Assembly (NCBI GenBank): GCA_902491535.1
Contig: CABUHS010000050.1
Location: forward strand, 1 to 10,065
Direction of reading: 5' to 3'
Source of the DNA: an uncultured Eubacteriales bacterium
GTDB taxonomy: Bacteria > Bacillota > Clostridia > Oscillospirales > CAG-272
Length of the DNA stretch: 10,065 nt
In this document: positions 1 through 6,284 of the stretch, in pieces
Layout of the letters: every line of letters begins with the position of its first letter
Numbering within the stretch: position 1 is the first letter of the stretch
Translations under genes and position numbers: made by a program
Notes under the pieces: generated by a model
The model's input: only the letters and a program-made list of their open reading frames with translations
Database searches by the model: none
Told to the model about the DNA's origin: nothing

Positions 1-450
1 GGTGAGAAATCCGAGCTTTTCGTCGAAAGCTATGTCGAGTTTGTCGCAGAGCAGATCGTCGGCTGCACATGCGGCGTCGAACGCCTCTCTGAGCGCAAGT
101 CCGGCACGTACGCATTGCAGTCGGATATGATCCTCTTCGCAGATCATGATACCGACTCCGGTATCCTCCTGTTTGAGGTAGCCGTGCGGAAGTTTTGCAT
201 CGGCGAATTCAGGGCTTACGTCGTGGCGTTCCACAAAAGCCTGTGCTTGTTCGTCCGAGAGAGCGCCGAAATCAGTGTAGCTCCAGCCGGATTCGTCCTT
301 GACTGCCGAGCATACCTGCGTGATTATATCGCGTGCGCCGTCGTCTGTGAGCCTTGACGTGAAAGGTTTATCTGCTATATTGCGCGCAAAGCGCACACGT
401 GAACTTACGACAACATCGGTTTCTTTACCTTTTTCGGAATACCAATACAT
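1..450 (-). CDS. mcsB: Protein-arginine kinase McsB, N-terminal part (cut by window edge)
   Basis: McsB phosphorylates arginines on CtsR and on misfolded proteins and so marks them for ClpCP degradation. The 150 visible residues begin MYWYSEKGKETD. They contain the phosphagen-kinase-type nucleotide-binding stretch SSRVRFARN (about residues 16-24), the block MICEEDHIRLQ (about 97-108), and KLDIAFDEKLGFLT, where the window ends. McsB is usually about 350 residues, so roughly 200 C-terminal residues, including the rest of the catalytic domain, lie off the left edge. The ATG at 450 follows a GGAGG ribosome binding site (459-463) at 8-nt spacing and lies 14 bp after the mcsA stop, which fits one transcript with ctsR and mcsA. 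A clpC gene commonly follows in this operon but cannot be seen here. The identification is firm from motifs plus gene order. Confidence 0.93.
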   Translation of the reverse strand, partial: MYWYSEKGKETDVVVSSRVRFARNIADKPFTSRLTDDGARDIITQVCSAVKDESGWSYTDFGALSDEQAQAFVERHDVSPEFADAKLPHGYLKQEDTGVGIMICEEDHIRLQCVRAGLALREAFDAACAADDLLCDKLDIAFDEKLGFLT

Positions 451-464
451 GATTTCTGCCTCCT

Positions 465-986
465 TTATGCCTTTGCAGAGCCGTCTGTTCCGGCTTTGTT
501 TTCAAGGGCGTTTATCTCGTCGCGGAGCTTTGCGGCTGTTTCAAATTCCTGCTTGCCGACCGCGATGCTGAGCTGATCTTTCAGTTTTTCTATCTTTTTT
601 TCGCGGCTCATGTGACCGATGAGCTTTTTCGGAGTTCTGCCGATGTGTTCGCGTCTGCCGTGCAGACCGATCACCGTGTCGGCAAGTTCGCTGCGGAAGG
701 TTTTATAACATTCCGCACAGCCTGCTTTTCCGCTTTTTGCGAAATCGCGGAAGGTCGCTCCGCAGAGCGGACATGTCTTTGCCGGAGCGAGCCGCTCGGC
801 GGGACGCAGTCCGAAGAGCGAGCCGAGGAGATTCATGTCTCCGAAAAGAGGCTGTGTCTCCTTGTCGTAATTTTTGCGCATCTCTGCGGCGCAGTCGGGA
901 CAGAGATTGTACTCTGTGACCTTGCCGTTTATGTTCTGTTTATAATATACCGTAGCTTCATTTTTTTTGCATTTCTGACAAAGCAT
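465..986 (-). CDS. mcsA: McsA, zinc-binding activator of McsB (UVR-domain protein)
   Basis: McsA is the activating partner of the arginine kinase McsB and helps control CtsR and Clp-dependent proteolysis. The 173-residue product has four CXXC pairs: CQKC (3-6), CPDC (about 29-32), CPLC (about 72-75) and CAEC (about 90-93), as expected for two zinc-binding modules. A C-terminal UVR motif reads IEKLKDQLSIAVGKQEFETA and onward, ending in KLRDEINALE. The length is normal for the family. It sits 59 bp downstream of ctsR and 14 bp upstream of mcsB. The ATG at 986 begins MLCQKCKKNEA, the usual family start. AAGG just upstream is rather close, and a second AAGG lies about 12 nt away, so initiation may be moderate. 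Motifs and neighbours agree. Confidence 0.94.
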   Translation of the reverse strand: MLCQKCKKNEATVYYKQNINGKVTEYNLCPDCAAEMRKNYDKETQPLFGDMNLLGSLFGLRPAERLAPAKTCPLCGATFRDFAKSGKAGCAECYKTFRSELADTVIGLHGRREHIGRTPKKLIGHMSREKKIEKLKDQLSIAVGKQEFETAAKLRDEINALENKAGTDGSAKA

Positions 987-1045
987 GATCCTTATACCTT
1001 ACCTTTCTTTTTTGTCTGATTTTCCGGTGGAGTCAGTAATATATT

Positions 1046-1474
1046 TTACTCCATTACGGTGAGAATAATTTGTCGGAGCATGTCCGAACGCTCGGAATCT
1101 TTTCCGACATAACCCGACGCGGTATCTATTATTTTTTCCTCTCTCGGAGTGATAAGCCCCCGTGCCTTCATGTCTGCGGTGAAAGCTTCCGCCGCCCGTT
1201 TGTCTATCTCTGTTCCGACCGCGTGAAACAGATGCATCAGATATTCATTTCTGCCCATCTGTTTTTTGATTATCCTGACGTATCCGCCGCCTCCGCGTCT
1301 GCTTTCGATGATGTATCCCCGATCCGGGGTGAAGCGCGAGGTTATGACGTAGTTTATCTGAGAGGGAACGCAGCCGAGTTTTTCGGCAAGATCGTTTCGC
1401 TTCAGCTCCGCGGTGCCTCCGCCGTCGCTTAGCATCTGTTCGATCAGCAGCGCGATCGTATCGGATATTCGCAT
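1046..1474 (-). CDS. ctsR: CtsR, transcriptional repressor of class III heat-shock genes
   Basis: CtsR is a dimeric winged-helix repressor of clp and ctsR operons. It is inactivated on heat or protein stress and then degraded through McsB and ClpCP. The 142-residue product has the recognition region LAEKLGCVPSQINYVITSRF (residues 29-48) followed by the glycine-rich wing ESRRGGGGYVRI (57-68). Arg60 in that wing corresponds to the DNA-contacting arginine that McsB targets in Bacillus homologues. An upstream in-frame ATG would give 168 residues, but I chose the ATG at 1474. GGAAGGAG (1484-1491) lies 9 nt before it, and MRISDTIALLIEQ matches the family N-terminus. An ATG at 1483 (MIEMRIS) abuts the ribosome site and is unlikely. 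It is first in the operon, with CtsR boxes over its promoter, so autorepression is expected. Confidence 0.95.
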   Translation of the reverse strand: MRISDTIALLIEQMLSDGGGTAELKRNDLAEKLGCVPSQINYVITSRFTPDRGYIIESRRGGGGYVRIIKKQMGRNEYLMHLFHAVGTEIDKRAAEAFTADMKARGLITPREEKIIDTASGYVGKDSERSDMLRQIILTVME

Positions 1475-1575
1475 TTCTATCATCTCCTTCCGCCCTTGTA
1501 TCAGGTGTTGACGGTTTTTACAGCAGTGTTCTTTTTCGCCGCTGTGATCCAACCGGTCTTTTTCTTTATGCCTAT

Positions 1576-1604
1576 AGTATACACCGAAAGTCAGTTAAAG
1601 TCAA
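1576..1604 (-). promoter_or_regulatory. Sigma-A-type promoter of the ctsR-mcsA-mcsB operon
   Basis: On the minus strand, TTGACT (1604-1599) is followed by a 17-nt spacer and TATACT (1581-1576). Transcription would start near 1569, giving a leader of about 95 nt before ctsR. The -35 hexamer is embedded in the CtsR operator repeats, so a bound repressor would block polymerase. The start site itself is inferred. Confidence 0.8.
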
Positions 1605-1621
1605 AGTCAAATAAGGTCAAA
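1589..1621 (-). promoter_or_regulatory. Two abutting CtsR operators over the ctsR promoter
   Basis: The known CtsR box is two RGTCAAA heptads separated by 3 nt. Bases 1605-1621 read AGTCAAA-TAA-GGTCAAA, a perfect match. Bases 1589-1605 read AGTCAGT-TAA-AGTCAAA, two mismatches, and share base 1605 with the first box. Together they cover the -35 hexamer and most of the spacer. Site and function are well supported; occupancy of the weaker half is inferred. Confidence 0.88.
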
Positions 1622-1693
1622 ACATAACTTCTAAATTCGATTTGAGACGATTTAAACGGATTACCATATGATTTGCTATGAAAATCAAACTTT

Positions 1694-1725
1694 TTTGACT
1701 TTTTTTGACCTTTCTTTTTTATAAT
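1694..1725. promoter_or_regulatory. Third CtsR box, overlapping a possible plus-strand promoter
   Basis: Bases 1694-1710 read TTTGACT-TTT-TTTGACC, a perfect CtsR box on the minus strand (GGTCAAA-AAA-AGTCAAA). It lies about 90 bp upstream of the ctsR promoter. On the plus strand it overlaps TTGACT (1695-1700), which is followed after 19 nt by a consensus TATAAT (1720-1725). A promoter there would face the ABC exporter genes. A weak minus-strand alternative is TTGATT (1688-1683) with GGTAAT 17 nt on. The operator is clear, but which promoter it serves is not. Confidence 0.65.
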
Positions 1726-1859
1726 TTCCTGATTTTTGTTATTCCGGCATTTGCGTTAAAAAAGTTCCCCGGATTATTATTAGCAGAACAGGGCGCGTAT
1801 ATTTTCAAAGATAAAATAAAATTCAATAAATAGTTTACAATTCTTAATTGCAAAACTTA

Positions 1860-1888
1860 TTTACATTTATTTTATAATATGATAGAAT
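1860..1888 (+). promoter_or_regulatory. Sigma-A-type promoter facing the ABC exporter operon
   Basis: TTTACA (1860-1865) is followed by a 17-nt spacer and TAGAAT (1883-1888). A TG dinucleotide one base upstream (1880-1881) makes an extended -10. The predicted start is near 1895, which leaves an untranslated leader of about 370 nt before the gene at 2265. It lies in an AT-rich stretch with no other gene to serve. Confidence is good from sequence but untested. Confidence 0.65.
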
Positions 1889-1894
1889 AAAGAA

Positions 1895-2264
1895 ATCGAC
1901 GCCTCCAAAACGTCTGTAAAAAAATGCGGCTGTGCCACTCTGCAGCTGCAAAAAAATCTCTGTTCTGCCGCAGTGCGGCGGTACAAACAGTTGTGACATC
2001 CGCTGTGTCTGCCTTGCGGACAAAAATGGGTTTGGATCATCATTTTTAAGCGGATCTAAGCGTGAAATAACCGTATATGATCTCTCACATGATGTAATTT
2101 TCACGCTGTTTCACTTCAAAAAACATCAGAGGGAAACGGCTGCGTATGCATCTGCTTCTGCCCGATACAAAGCAATTTGTAAAACATCTCACGGCTCACG
2201 GGAACTGCAGACCGCAAGACGCACCGGATCTGACGCAACGGGAAAGGAATGATACAAAACAAAA
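1895..2264 (+). promoter_or_regulatory. Long structured leader upstream of the ABC exporter genes
   Basis: This stretch shows several stem-loops that could form in the transcript. GCCGC/GCGGC pair at 1967-1979. ATCCGCT (1998-2004) pairs with AGCGGAT (2049-2055) and encloses a small hairpin. AGCGTGAAA (2059-2067) pairs with TTTCACGCT (2099-2107). I see no hairpin plus U-run that would be an obvious attenuator, and no known riboswitch class. In Bacillus subtilis, bmrCD is controlled by translation-coupled attenuation through a leader peptide, so a regulatory leader is plausible here. A 106-codon plus-strand frame at 1932-2252 has no recognisable protein features. Confidence 0.35.
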
Positions 2265-2268
2265 ATGA
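2146..2268 (+). CDS. Possible 40-residue leader peptide or regulator remnant
   Basis: A short frame begins MHLLLPDTKQFVKHLTAH and ends in the TGA at 2266-2268, which overlaps the ATG of the next gene (ATGA). The ABC gene has no well-placed ribosome site of its own, since AAAGGA lies about 16 nt before its ATG. Coupled re-initiation would therefore make sense. The only upstream site for this frame is AGAGGG, about 12 nt away, which is weak. The tail DLTQRERNDTKQ faintly recalls the C-terminal region of MarR regulators, which often precede such exporters. It could be a leader peptide like BmrB, a decayed MarR gene, or chance. No function is claimed. Confidence 0.3.
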   Translation: MHLLLPDTKQFVKHLTAHGNCRPQDAPDLTQRERNDTKQK

Positions 2269-4001
2269 TTCGATTGTTCAAATGTGTAAGAGAGTATAAA
2301 AGATCAACGCTTTTGACGCTGCTTTTTATTGTCGGAGAAGCTGTCATAGAGACTTTTATACCGTATATAACAGCGGACCTGCTCAATGATATACAGGCAG
2401 GCGCGGATATGTCGCATATAGCGCAGCGCGGAGTTCTGCTTATAGTCATGGCGCTGCTGTCGCTTTCATGCGGCGGAATTGCGGGATTTACCTGCGCAAA
2501 AGCCTCGGCGGGCTTTGCGAAAAACGTGCGCCACGATGTTTTTTCTCGCATACAGACATTTGCTTTCCGCAATATAGATAAATTTTCGACGTCGTCGCTT
2601 GTCACCCGTATGACGACAGATGTGACAAATGTTCAGATGTCGTTTATGATGCTGATAAGAATAGCCGTCCGCGCGCCGCTTATGCTGATCTTCTCGATCA
2701 TAATGGCATATAACATGGGCGGAGCGCTTGCGACCTCCTTTGTCATTATTATTCCGGTTCTTGCGACCGCACTTTTCCTTATCGGTAAAAAGGCTATGCC
2801 TGCGTTCCGCAGAGTATTTAAGAAATACGACCGTCTGAACGAATCTATTGAGGAGAACGTCCGCGGAATGCGCGTAGTCAAGGGCTTTTCGCGCGAGGAC
2901 TATGAAAAAGAAAAGTTCGGCAATGCTGCGGAAAATATCAGAAAAGACTTTACCCGCGCAGAGCGTATAGTCGCGCTCAACGGACCGATAATGCAGGTGT
3001 GCGTGTACTTCAATATGGTGTTCGTTCTGCTTGTAGGCTCGCGCCTTATACTCAGATATAACGGTACATATATAAACGTCGGCGAGATATCGGCGATGCT
3101 CAACTACGGCATGCAGATACTCATACAGCTCATGATGCTCTCGATGATATACGTCATGCTTACAATGTCCGGCGAGTCGATGAAGCGTATAAGCGAGGTA
3201 CTCGACGAAGTTCCGACGATAGTAAGCCCGGAGGATGCCGTTACAGAGGTTGCCGACGGATCGGTTGATTTCGACGGCGTAAGCTTCAAGTATTCAGAGG
3301 ACGCGGAGAAGTACGCTCTTTCGGATATCGACCTGCATATACATTCGGGAATGACTGTCGGAATACTCGGCGGAACGGGATCGAGTAAATCGTCACTCGT
3401 TCAGCTTATTCCGCGTCTTTACGACGTAAGCGTCGGAAGCGTCCGCGTCGGCGGAACCGACGTGCGGAAGTACGATATCGAGACGCTTCGCGGAGCGGTT
3501 GCAATGGTTCTTCAGAAGAACATGCTTTTTGCCGGAACAATAAAGGAAAATCTCCGTTGGGGCAACGAAAACGCGACCGACGAAGAACTGCAGGAGGCAT
3601 GCCGCCTTGCGCAGGCTGACGAATTTGTGCGCAGTTTCCCCGACGGCTATGATACATGGATAGAGCAGGGCGGAGCTAACGTTTCCGGCGGTCAGAAGCA
3701 GAGACTCTGTATCGCTCGCGCACTCATAAAGAAGCCGAAGATACTTATTCTCGACGACTCGACAAGCGCGGTCGATACAAAGACAGACGCGCTTATCCGC
3801 GCGGGCATGCGCCGTTTTATCCCCGAAACGACAAAGATAATAATTGCACAGCGTGTTTCGTCTGTAGAGGACGCCGATCTTATAATCGTTATGGATGGCG
3901 GAAAGATCTCCGCTGCGGGAACTCACAGCGAGCTGCTCGGCAGCAGTGATATTTACCGCGAAATATATTCTCAGCAGACAGGAGGCGGAAGCGATGAGTA
4001 A
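2265..4001 (+). CDS. ABC exporter half-transporter with degenerate ATPase site (BmrC/YheI-like)
   Basis: This 578-residue protein has an N-terminal six-helix exporter domain (about residues 1-310) and a C-terminal nucleotide-binding domain. It would form one half of a membrane multidrug-type exporter. Walker A is GGTGSSKSS (369-377), signature VSGGQ (473-477) and Walker B ILILDD (493-498). The usual catalytic Glu is Asp498 and the switch His is Gln529 (IAQR). These are the hallmarks of the non-hydrolysing partner in heterodimeric exporters, not decay. Its length is close to B. subtilis BmrC (about 585). It overlaps the next gene by 8 bp. The ATG at 2265 gives MIRLFKCVREYKRS, a typical family start, although its ribosome site is poorly spaced and translation may be coupled to the upstream short frame. 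Substrate is not predictable from sequence. Confidence 0.92.
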   Translation: MIRLFKCVREYKRSTLLTLLFIVGEAVIETFIPYITADLLNDIQAGADMSHIAQRGVLLIVMALLSLSCGGIAGFTCAKASAGFAKNVRHDVFSRIQTFAFRNIDKFSTSSLVTRMTTDVTNVQMSFMMLIRIAVRAPLMLIFSIIMAYNMGGALATSFVIIIPVLATALFLIGKKAMPAFRRVFKKYDRLNESIEENVRGMRVVKGFSREDYEKEKFGNAAENIRKDFTRAERIVALNGPIMQVCVYFNMVFVLLVGSRLILRYNGTYINVGEISAMLNYGMQILIQLMMLSMIYVMLTMSGESMKRISEVLDEVPTIVSPEDAVTEVADGSVDFDGVSFKYSEDAEKYALSDIDLHIHSGMTVGILGGTGSSKSSLVQLIPRLYDVSVGSVRVGGTDVRKYDIETLRGAVAMVLQKNMLFAGTIKENLRWGNENATDEELQEACRLAQADEFVRSFPDGYDTWIEQGGANVSGGQKQRLCIARALIKKPKILILDDSTSAVDTKTDALIRAGMRRFIPETTKIIIAQRVSSVEDADLIIVMDGGKISAAGTHSELLGSSDIYREIYSQQTGGGSDE

Positions 4002-5946
4002 ACCGAATACCGGGATAAACGAAAAAAAGCGCGGTTTCGGACCGCTCGGAAGAGTCCTGAAACTGCTTTATAAGAGCTATCCGCGCCTTGTTCCGCTGAC
4101 CGCATTCTGTATAATCTTCTCGGCGATAGTTTCGTCGATTCCCGCGATCTTTACGCAGAAGGTTCTCGGCGTTGTAACGAGATATCTTGAACAGGCGGCG
4201 GAAGCCGGAATAGAGAGCATCAATGTTGAAGCGGCTCTCGGAGAGATTGTGCCGATGATAGCAGTGCTTATCGTGCTGTATGTGCTGTCGATCATCTTTA
4301 TAGCTACATATACTCAGCTTATGGCGTATATAACTCAGGGATTTCTGTGCAAGATGCGACGCGGCATGTTCGACGGAATGCAGAATCTGCCGATAAGCTA
4401 TTTCGATACGCATAAGCACGGAGACATAATGAGCTACTATACAAACGATATAGATACGCTCAGACAGCTTGTGTCGCAGTCGCTTCCGAACCTTTTGCAG
4501 TCATGTATAATAGTTATTTCGGTACTGTTTATAATGCTGTGGTACAGCGTATGGATGACGCTTATCGTCGCGGTAGGCGTGCTTGCGATGATACTTGTGT
4601 CAAAGAAGATCGGCGGAGGTTCTGCAAAATACTTTATCCGTCAGCAGAAATCTCTCGGACGCGCCGAGGGATATATCCAGGAGATGATGAACGGCCAGAA
4701 GGTCATCAAGGTGTTCTGCCATGAGGAAAAGGCGAAGGAAGGCTTTGACGAGATAAACGGACAGCTCTATGAGGACAGCTTCCGCGCGCATGCATATGCG
4801 AACTCACTCGGACCGATCATAATGAATATCGGAAACGTGCTTTACGTTCTCTGTGCGACTCTCGGCGGACTCTTTGTACTTTCAAAGATACCTAATGTCG
4901 GAATAAGCAGCATCGTCGGCGGAGTCGGAGTTCTTACGGTGGATATTCTTGTGCCGTTCCTCAGCATGACAAAGCAGTTTACCGGAAATGTAAACCAGGT
5001 ATCGCAGCAGATCAACTCTATAGTCATGGGTATGGCAGGCGCAGCGCGTATCTTCTCGCTCATGGATGAAAAGCCTGAGGACGACGAAGGTTATGTTACT
5101 CTCGTCAACGCTGTGCATGACGCGGACGGAAATATTTCCGAGACCGAAAAGCATACCGGACTCTGGGCATGGAAGCACCCGCACGGAGACGGAAGCGTTA
5201 CATATACGGCGCTCACCGGCGACGTGCGTATGACCGACGTTGATTTCGGATACACTCCGGAAAAGACGGTGCTTCACGGCGTTTCGGTATTTGCCGAGCC
5301 GGGACAGAAGGTCGCGTTCGTCGGAGCTACAGGCGCGGGCAAGACCACGATAACGAATTTGATAAACCGCTTCTACGATATCGCGGACGGAAAGATCCGT
5401 TATGACGGTATCAATATAAATAAGATAAAGAAATCGGATCTCCGCCGCTCGCTCGGTATCGTTCTTCAGGATACAAACCTGTTCACCGGAACGGTAATGG
5501 ATAATATCCGTTACGGTAAGCTCGACGCGACCGACGAGGAATGCCGCGCGGCTGCAAAGCTCGCGGGTGCGGACGATTTCATAACGCGTCTGCCGCAGGG
5601 CTATGATACAGAGCTTTCGGGCAACGGGGCAAATCTCTCGCAGGGACAGCGCCAGCTTATCGCGATAGCGCGCGCTGCTGTTGCCGATCCTCCGGTAATG
5701 ATACTTGACGAGGCGACTTCGTCGATAGACACGCGCACCGAGGCGATCGTTCAGCGCGGAATGGATAAGCTTATGGAGGGACGCACGGTATTTGTTATCG
5801 CGCACCGTCTCTCAACGGTCAGAAATTCTGATGTTATTATGGTGCTTGACCACGGCAGAATAATCGAGCGCGGAAGCCATGATAAGCTTATCGCGGAAAA
5901 GGGAACCTATTATCAGCTCTATACGGGAGCGTTCGAGCTTGAATAA
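3994..5946 (+). CDS. ABC exporter half-transporter with catalytic ATPase site (BmrD/YheH-like)
   Basis: This 650-residue partner of the preceding protein has a six-helix exporter domain, then a linker of about 60 residues with the motif WAWKHPHGDGSVTYT, then the nucleotide-binding domain. Walker A is GATGAGKTT (444-452). The signature is LSQGQ (548-552), with Gln in place of the usual Gly. Walker B is VMILDEATSS with catalytic Glu573, and the switch is His604 (IAHR). The altered signature would face the degenerate Walker motifs of the partner, giving one silent and one active ATP site. The greater length relative to the partner mirrors BmrD (about 673) against BmrC. An in-frame ATG at 3895 lies inside the upstream gene. 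I chose 3994, which follows AGGAGG (3980-3985) at 8 nt and begins MSKPNTGINEKKRGFG. Overlap with the first gene implies translational coupling and joint assembly. Confidence 0.93.
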   Translation: MSKPNTGINEKKRGFGPLGRVLKLLYKSYPRLVPLTAFCIIFSAIVSSIPAIFTQKVLGVVTRYLEQAAEAGIESINVEAALGEIVPMIAVLIVLYVLSIIFIATYTQLMAYITQGFLCKMRRGMFDGMQNLPISYFDTHKHGDIMSYYTNDIDTLRQLVSQSLPNLLQSCIIVISVLFIMLWYSVWMTLIVAVGVLAMILVSKKIGGGSAKYFIRQQKSLGRAEGYIQEMMNGQKVIKVFCHEEKAKEGFDEINGQLYEDSFRAHAYANSLGPIIMNIGNVLYVLCATLGGLFVLSKIPNVGISSIVGGVGVLTVDILVPFLSMTKQFTGNVNQVSQQINSIVMGMAGAARIFSLMDEKPEDDEGYVTLVNAVHDADGNISETEKHTGLWAWKHPHGDGSVTYTALTGDVRMTDVDFGYTPEKTVLHGVSVFAEPGQKVAFVGATGAGKTTITNLINRFYDIADGKIRYDGININKIKKSDLRRSLGIVLQDTNLFTGTVMDNIRYGKLDATDEECRAAAKLAGADDFITRLPQGYDTELSGNGANLSQGQRQLIAIARAAVADPPVMILDEATSSIDTRTEAIVQRGMDKLMEGRTVFVIAHRLSTVRNSDVIMVLDHGRIIERGSHDKLIAEKGTYYQLYTGAFELE

Positions 5947-5987
5947 TTCCGGACCGATCGAAGATAAAAGGAAGATATAGAGCTTCA

Positions 5988-6022
5988 AAGCGGCGGCCGG
6001 AGATACCGACCGCCGCTTGTTT
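5988..6022 (+). terminator. Strong hairpin after the ABC exporter genes, likely terminator
   Basis: AAGCGGCGG (5988-5996) pairs perfectly with CCGCCGCTT (6010-6018). After one mismatch, three more inner pairs close an AGATA loop. A short T-rich stretch (TTGTTT) follows, which is a weak U-tract. It lies 41 bp after the exporter stop. Its right arm overlaps bases that may pair with the following RNA's first loop, so the two folds are mutually exclusive. It may be a terminator, or a 5' element of that RNA. Confidence 0.55.
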
Positions 6023-6242
6023 ACCCTAAAACAACAAGGTTTCGGGGTACCCGCCCGCAATCTATGATTGCGGTTGGGTTCTTATAACGGATGCGTATTT
6101 ATGATCAAGGCTTGTAAACCGTGGTATAGGTTTAAGACCGCATACGCAGACTGCGGCTGTCTCTGCCATGTCCGGTACAAGGAAAGAACGTGTGCGGTGT
6201 TATAGATTCAGCTTTGCTGATAACAGCTCACGGTAATTTTTG
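6016..6242 (+). ncRNA. Probable structured non-coding RNA (tentatively raiA-like)
   Basis: No ORF fits here, but the segment folds into contiguous helices. TACCC-T-A-AAAC (6022-6032) pairs with GTTT-C-G-GGGTA (6039-6049), with one mismatch and one wobble. Its AACAAG loop (6033-6038) is complementary to CTTGTT (6016-6021), a candidate pseudoknot. A second hairpin is CCC-CCGCAATC / GATTGCGG-GGG (6050-6078). Then GTTCTT (6078-6083) pairs with AAGAAC (6184-6189) around an inner domain. That domain has TGCGTAT (6092-6098) with ATACGCA (6142-6148), and AAACC/GGTTT (6116-6133). A terminator hairpin ends it near 6241. The branched fold and length of about 220 nt fit my recollection of the raiA RNA class of Clostridia, an RNA linked to sporulation and aggregation. 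6S RNA is less likely because it is rod-like. I see no convincing promoter, so it may be processed from read-through. RNA confidence is good; the class name is a recollection. Confidence 0.6.
6189..6241 (+). terminator. Intrinsic terminator at the 3' end of the structured RNA
   Basis: CGTG (6189-6192), TGTTAT (6198-6203) and CAGC (6209-6212) pair with GCTG (6216-6219), ATAACA (6220-6225) and CACG (6229-6232) around a TTT loop, with one bulge and one internal loop. AATTTTT follows immediately (6235-6241). CACGGT (6229-6234) could alternatively pair with ACCGTG (6118-6123) inside the RNA. Confidence 0.6.
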
Positions 6243-6284
6243 AAAATTTAAGGTGCGCCGCTCCGGCGGGAAAGGATATAAACT

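Noticed and set aside
1932..2252. 106-codon plus-strand frame in the exporter leader
   Set aside because: There is no ribosome site, domain or coherent composition, and it overlaps the leader stems and the better-placed 40-codon frame.
3360..3394. Damaged Walker A (GGTGSSKSS) in the first ABC protein
   Set aside because: The Lys and following Ser are kept, and I know this variant from related exporters. It fits the degenerate-site subunit rather than a broken gene.
4882..5805. A 307-codon open frame on the minus strand
   Set aside because: It is antisense to the nucleotide-binding domain of the second ABC protein. The composition is that of a shadow frame.
6016..6242. 6S RNA
   Set aside because: 6S RNA is one long rod with a central bubble. 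Here the first two hairpins are separate, and the 5' and 3' ends do not pair as a closing stem. Not fully excluded without a model search.
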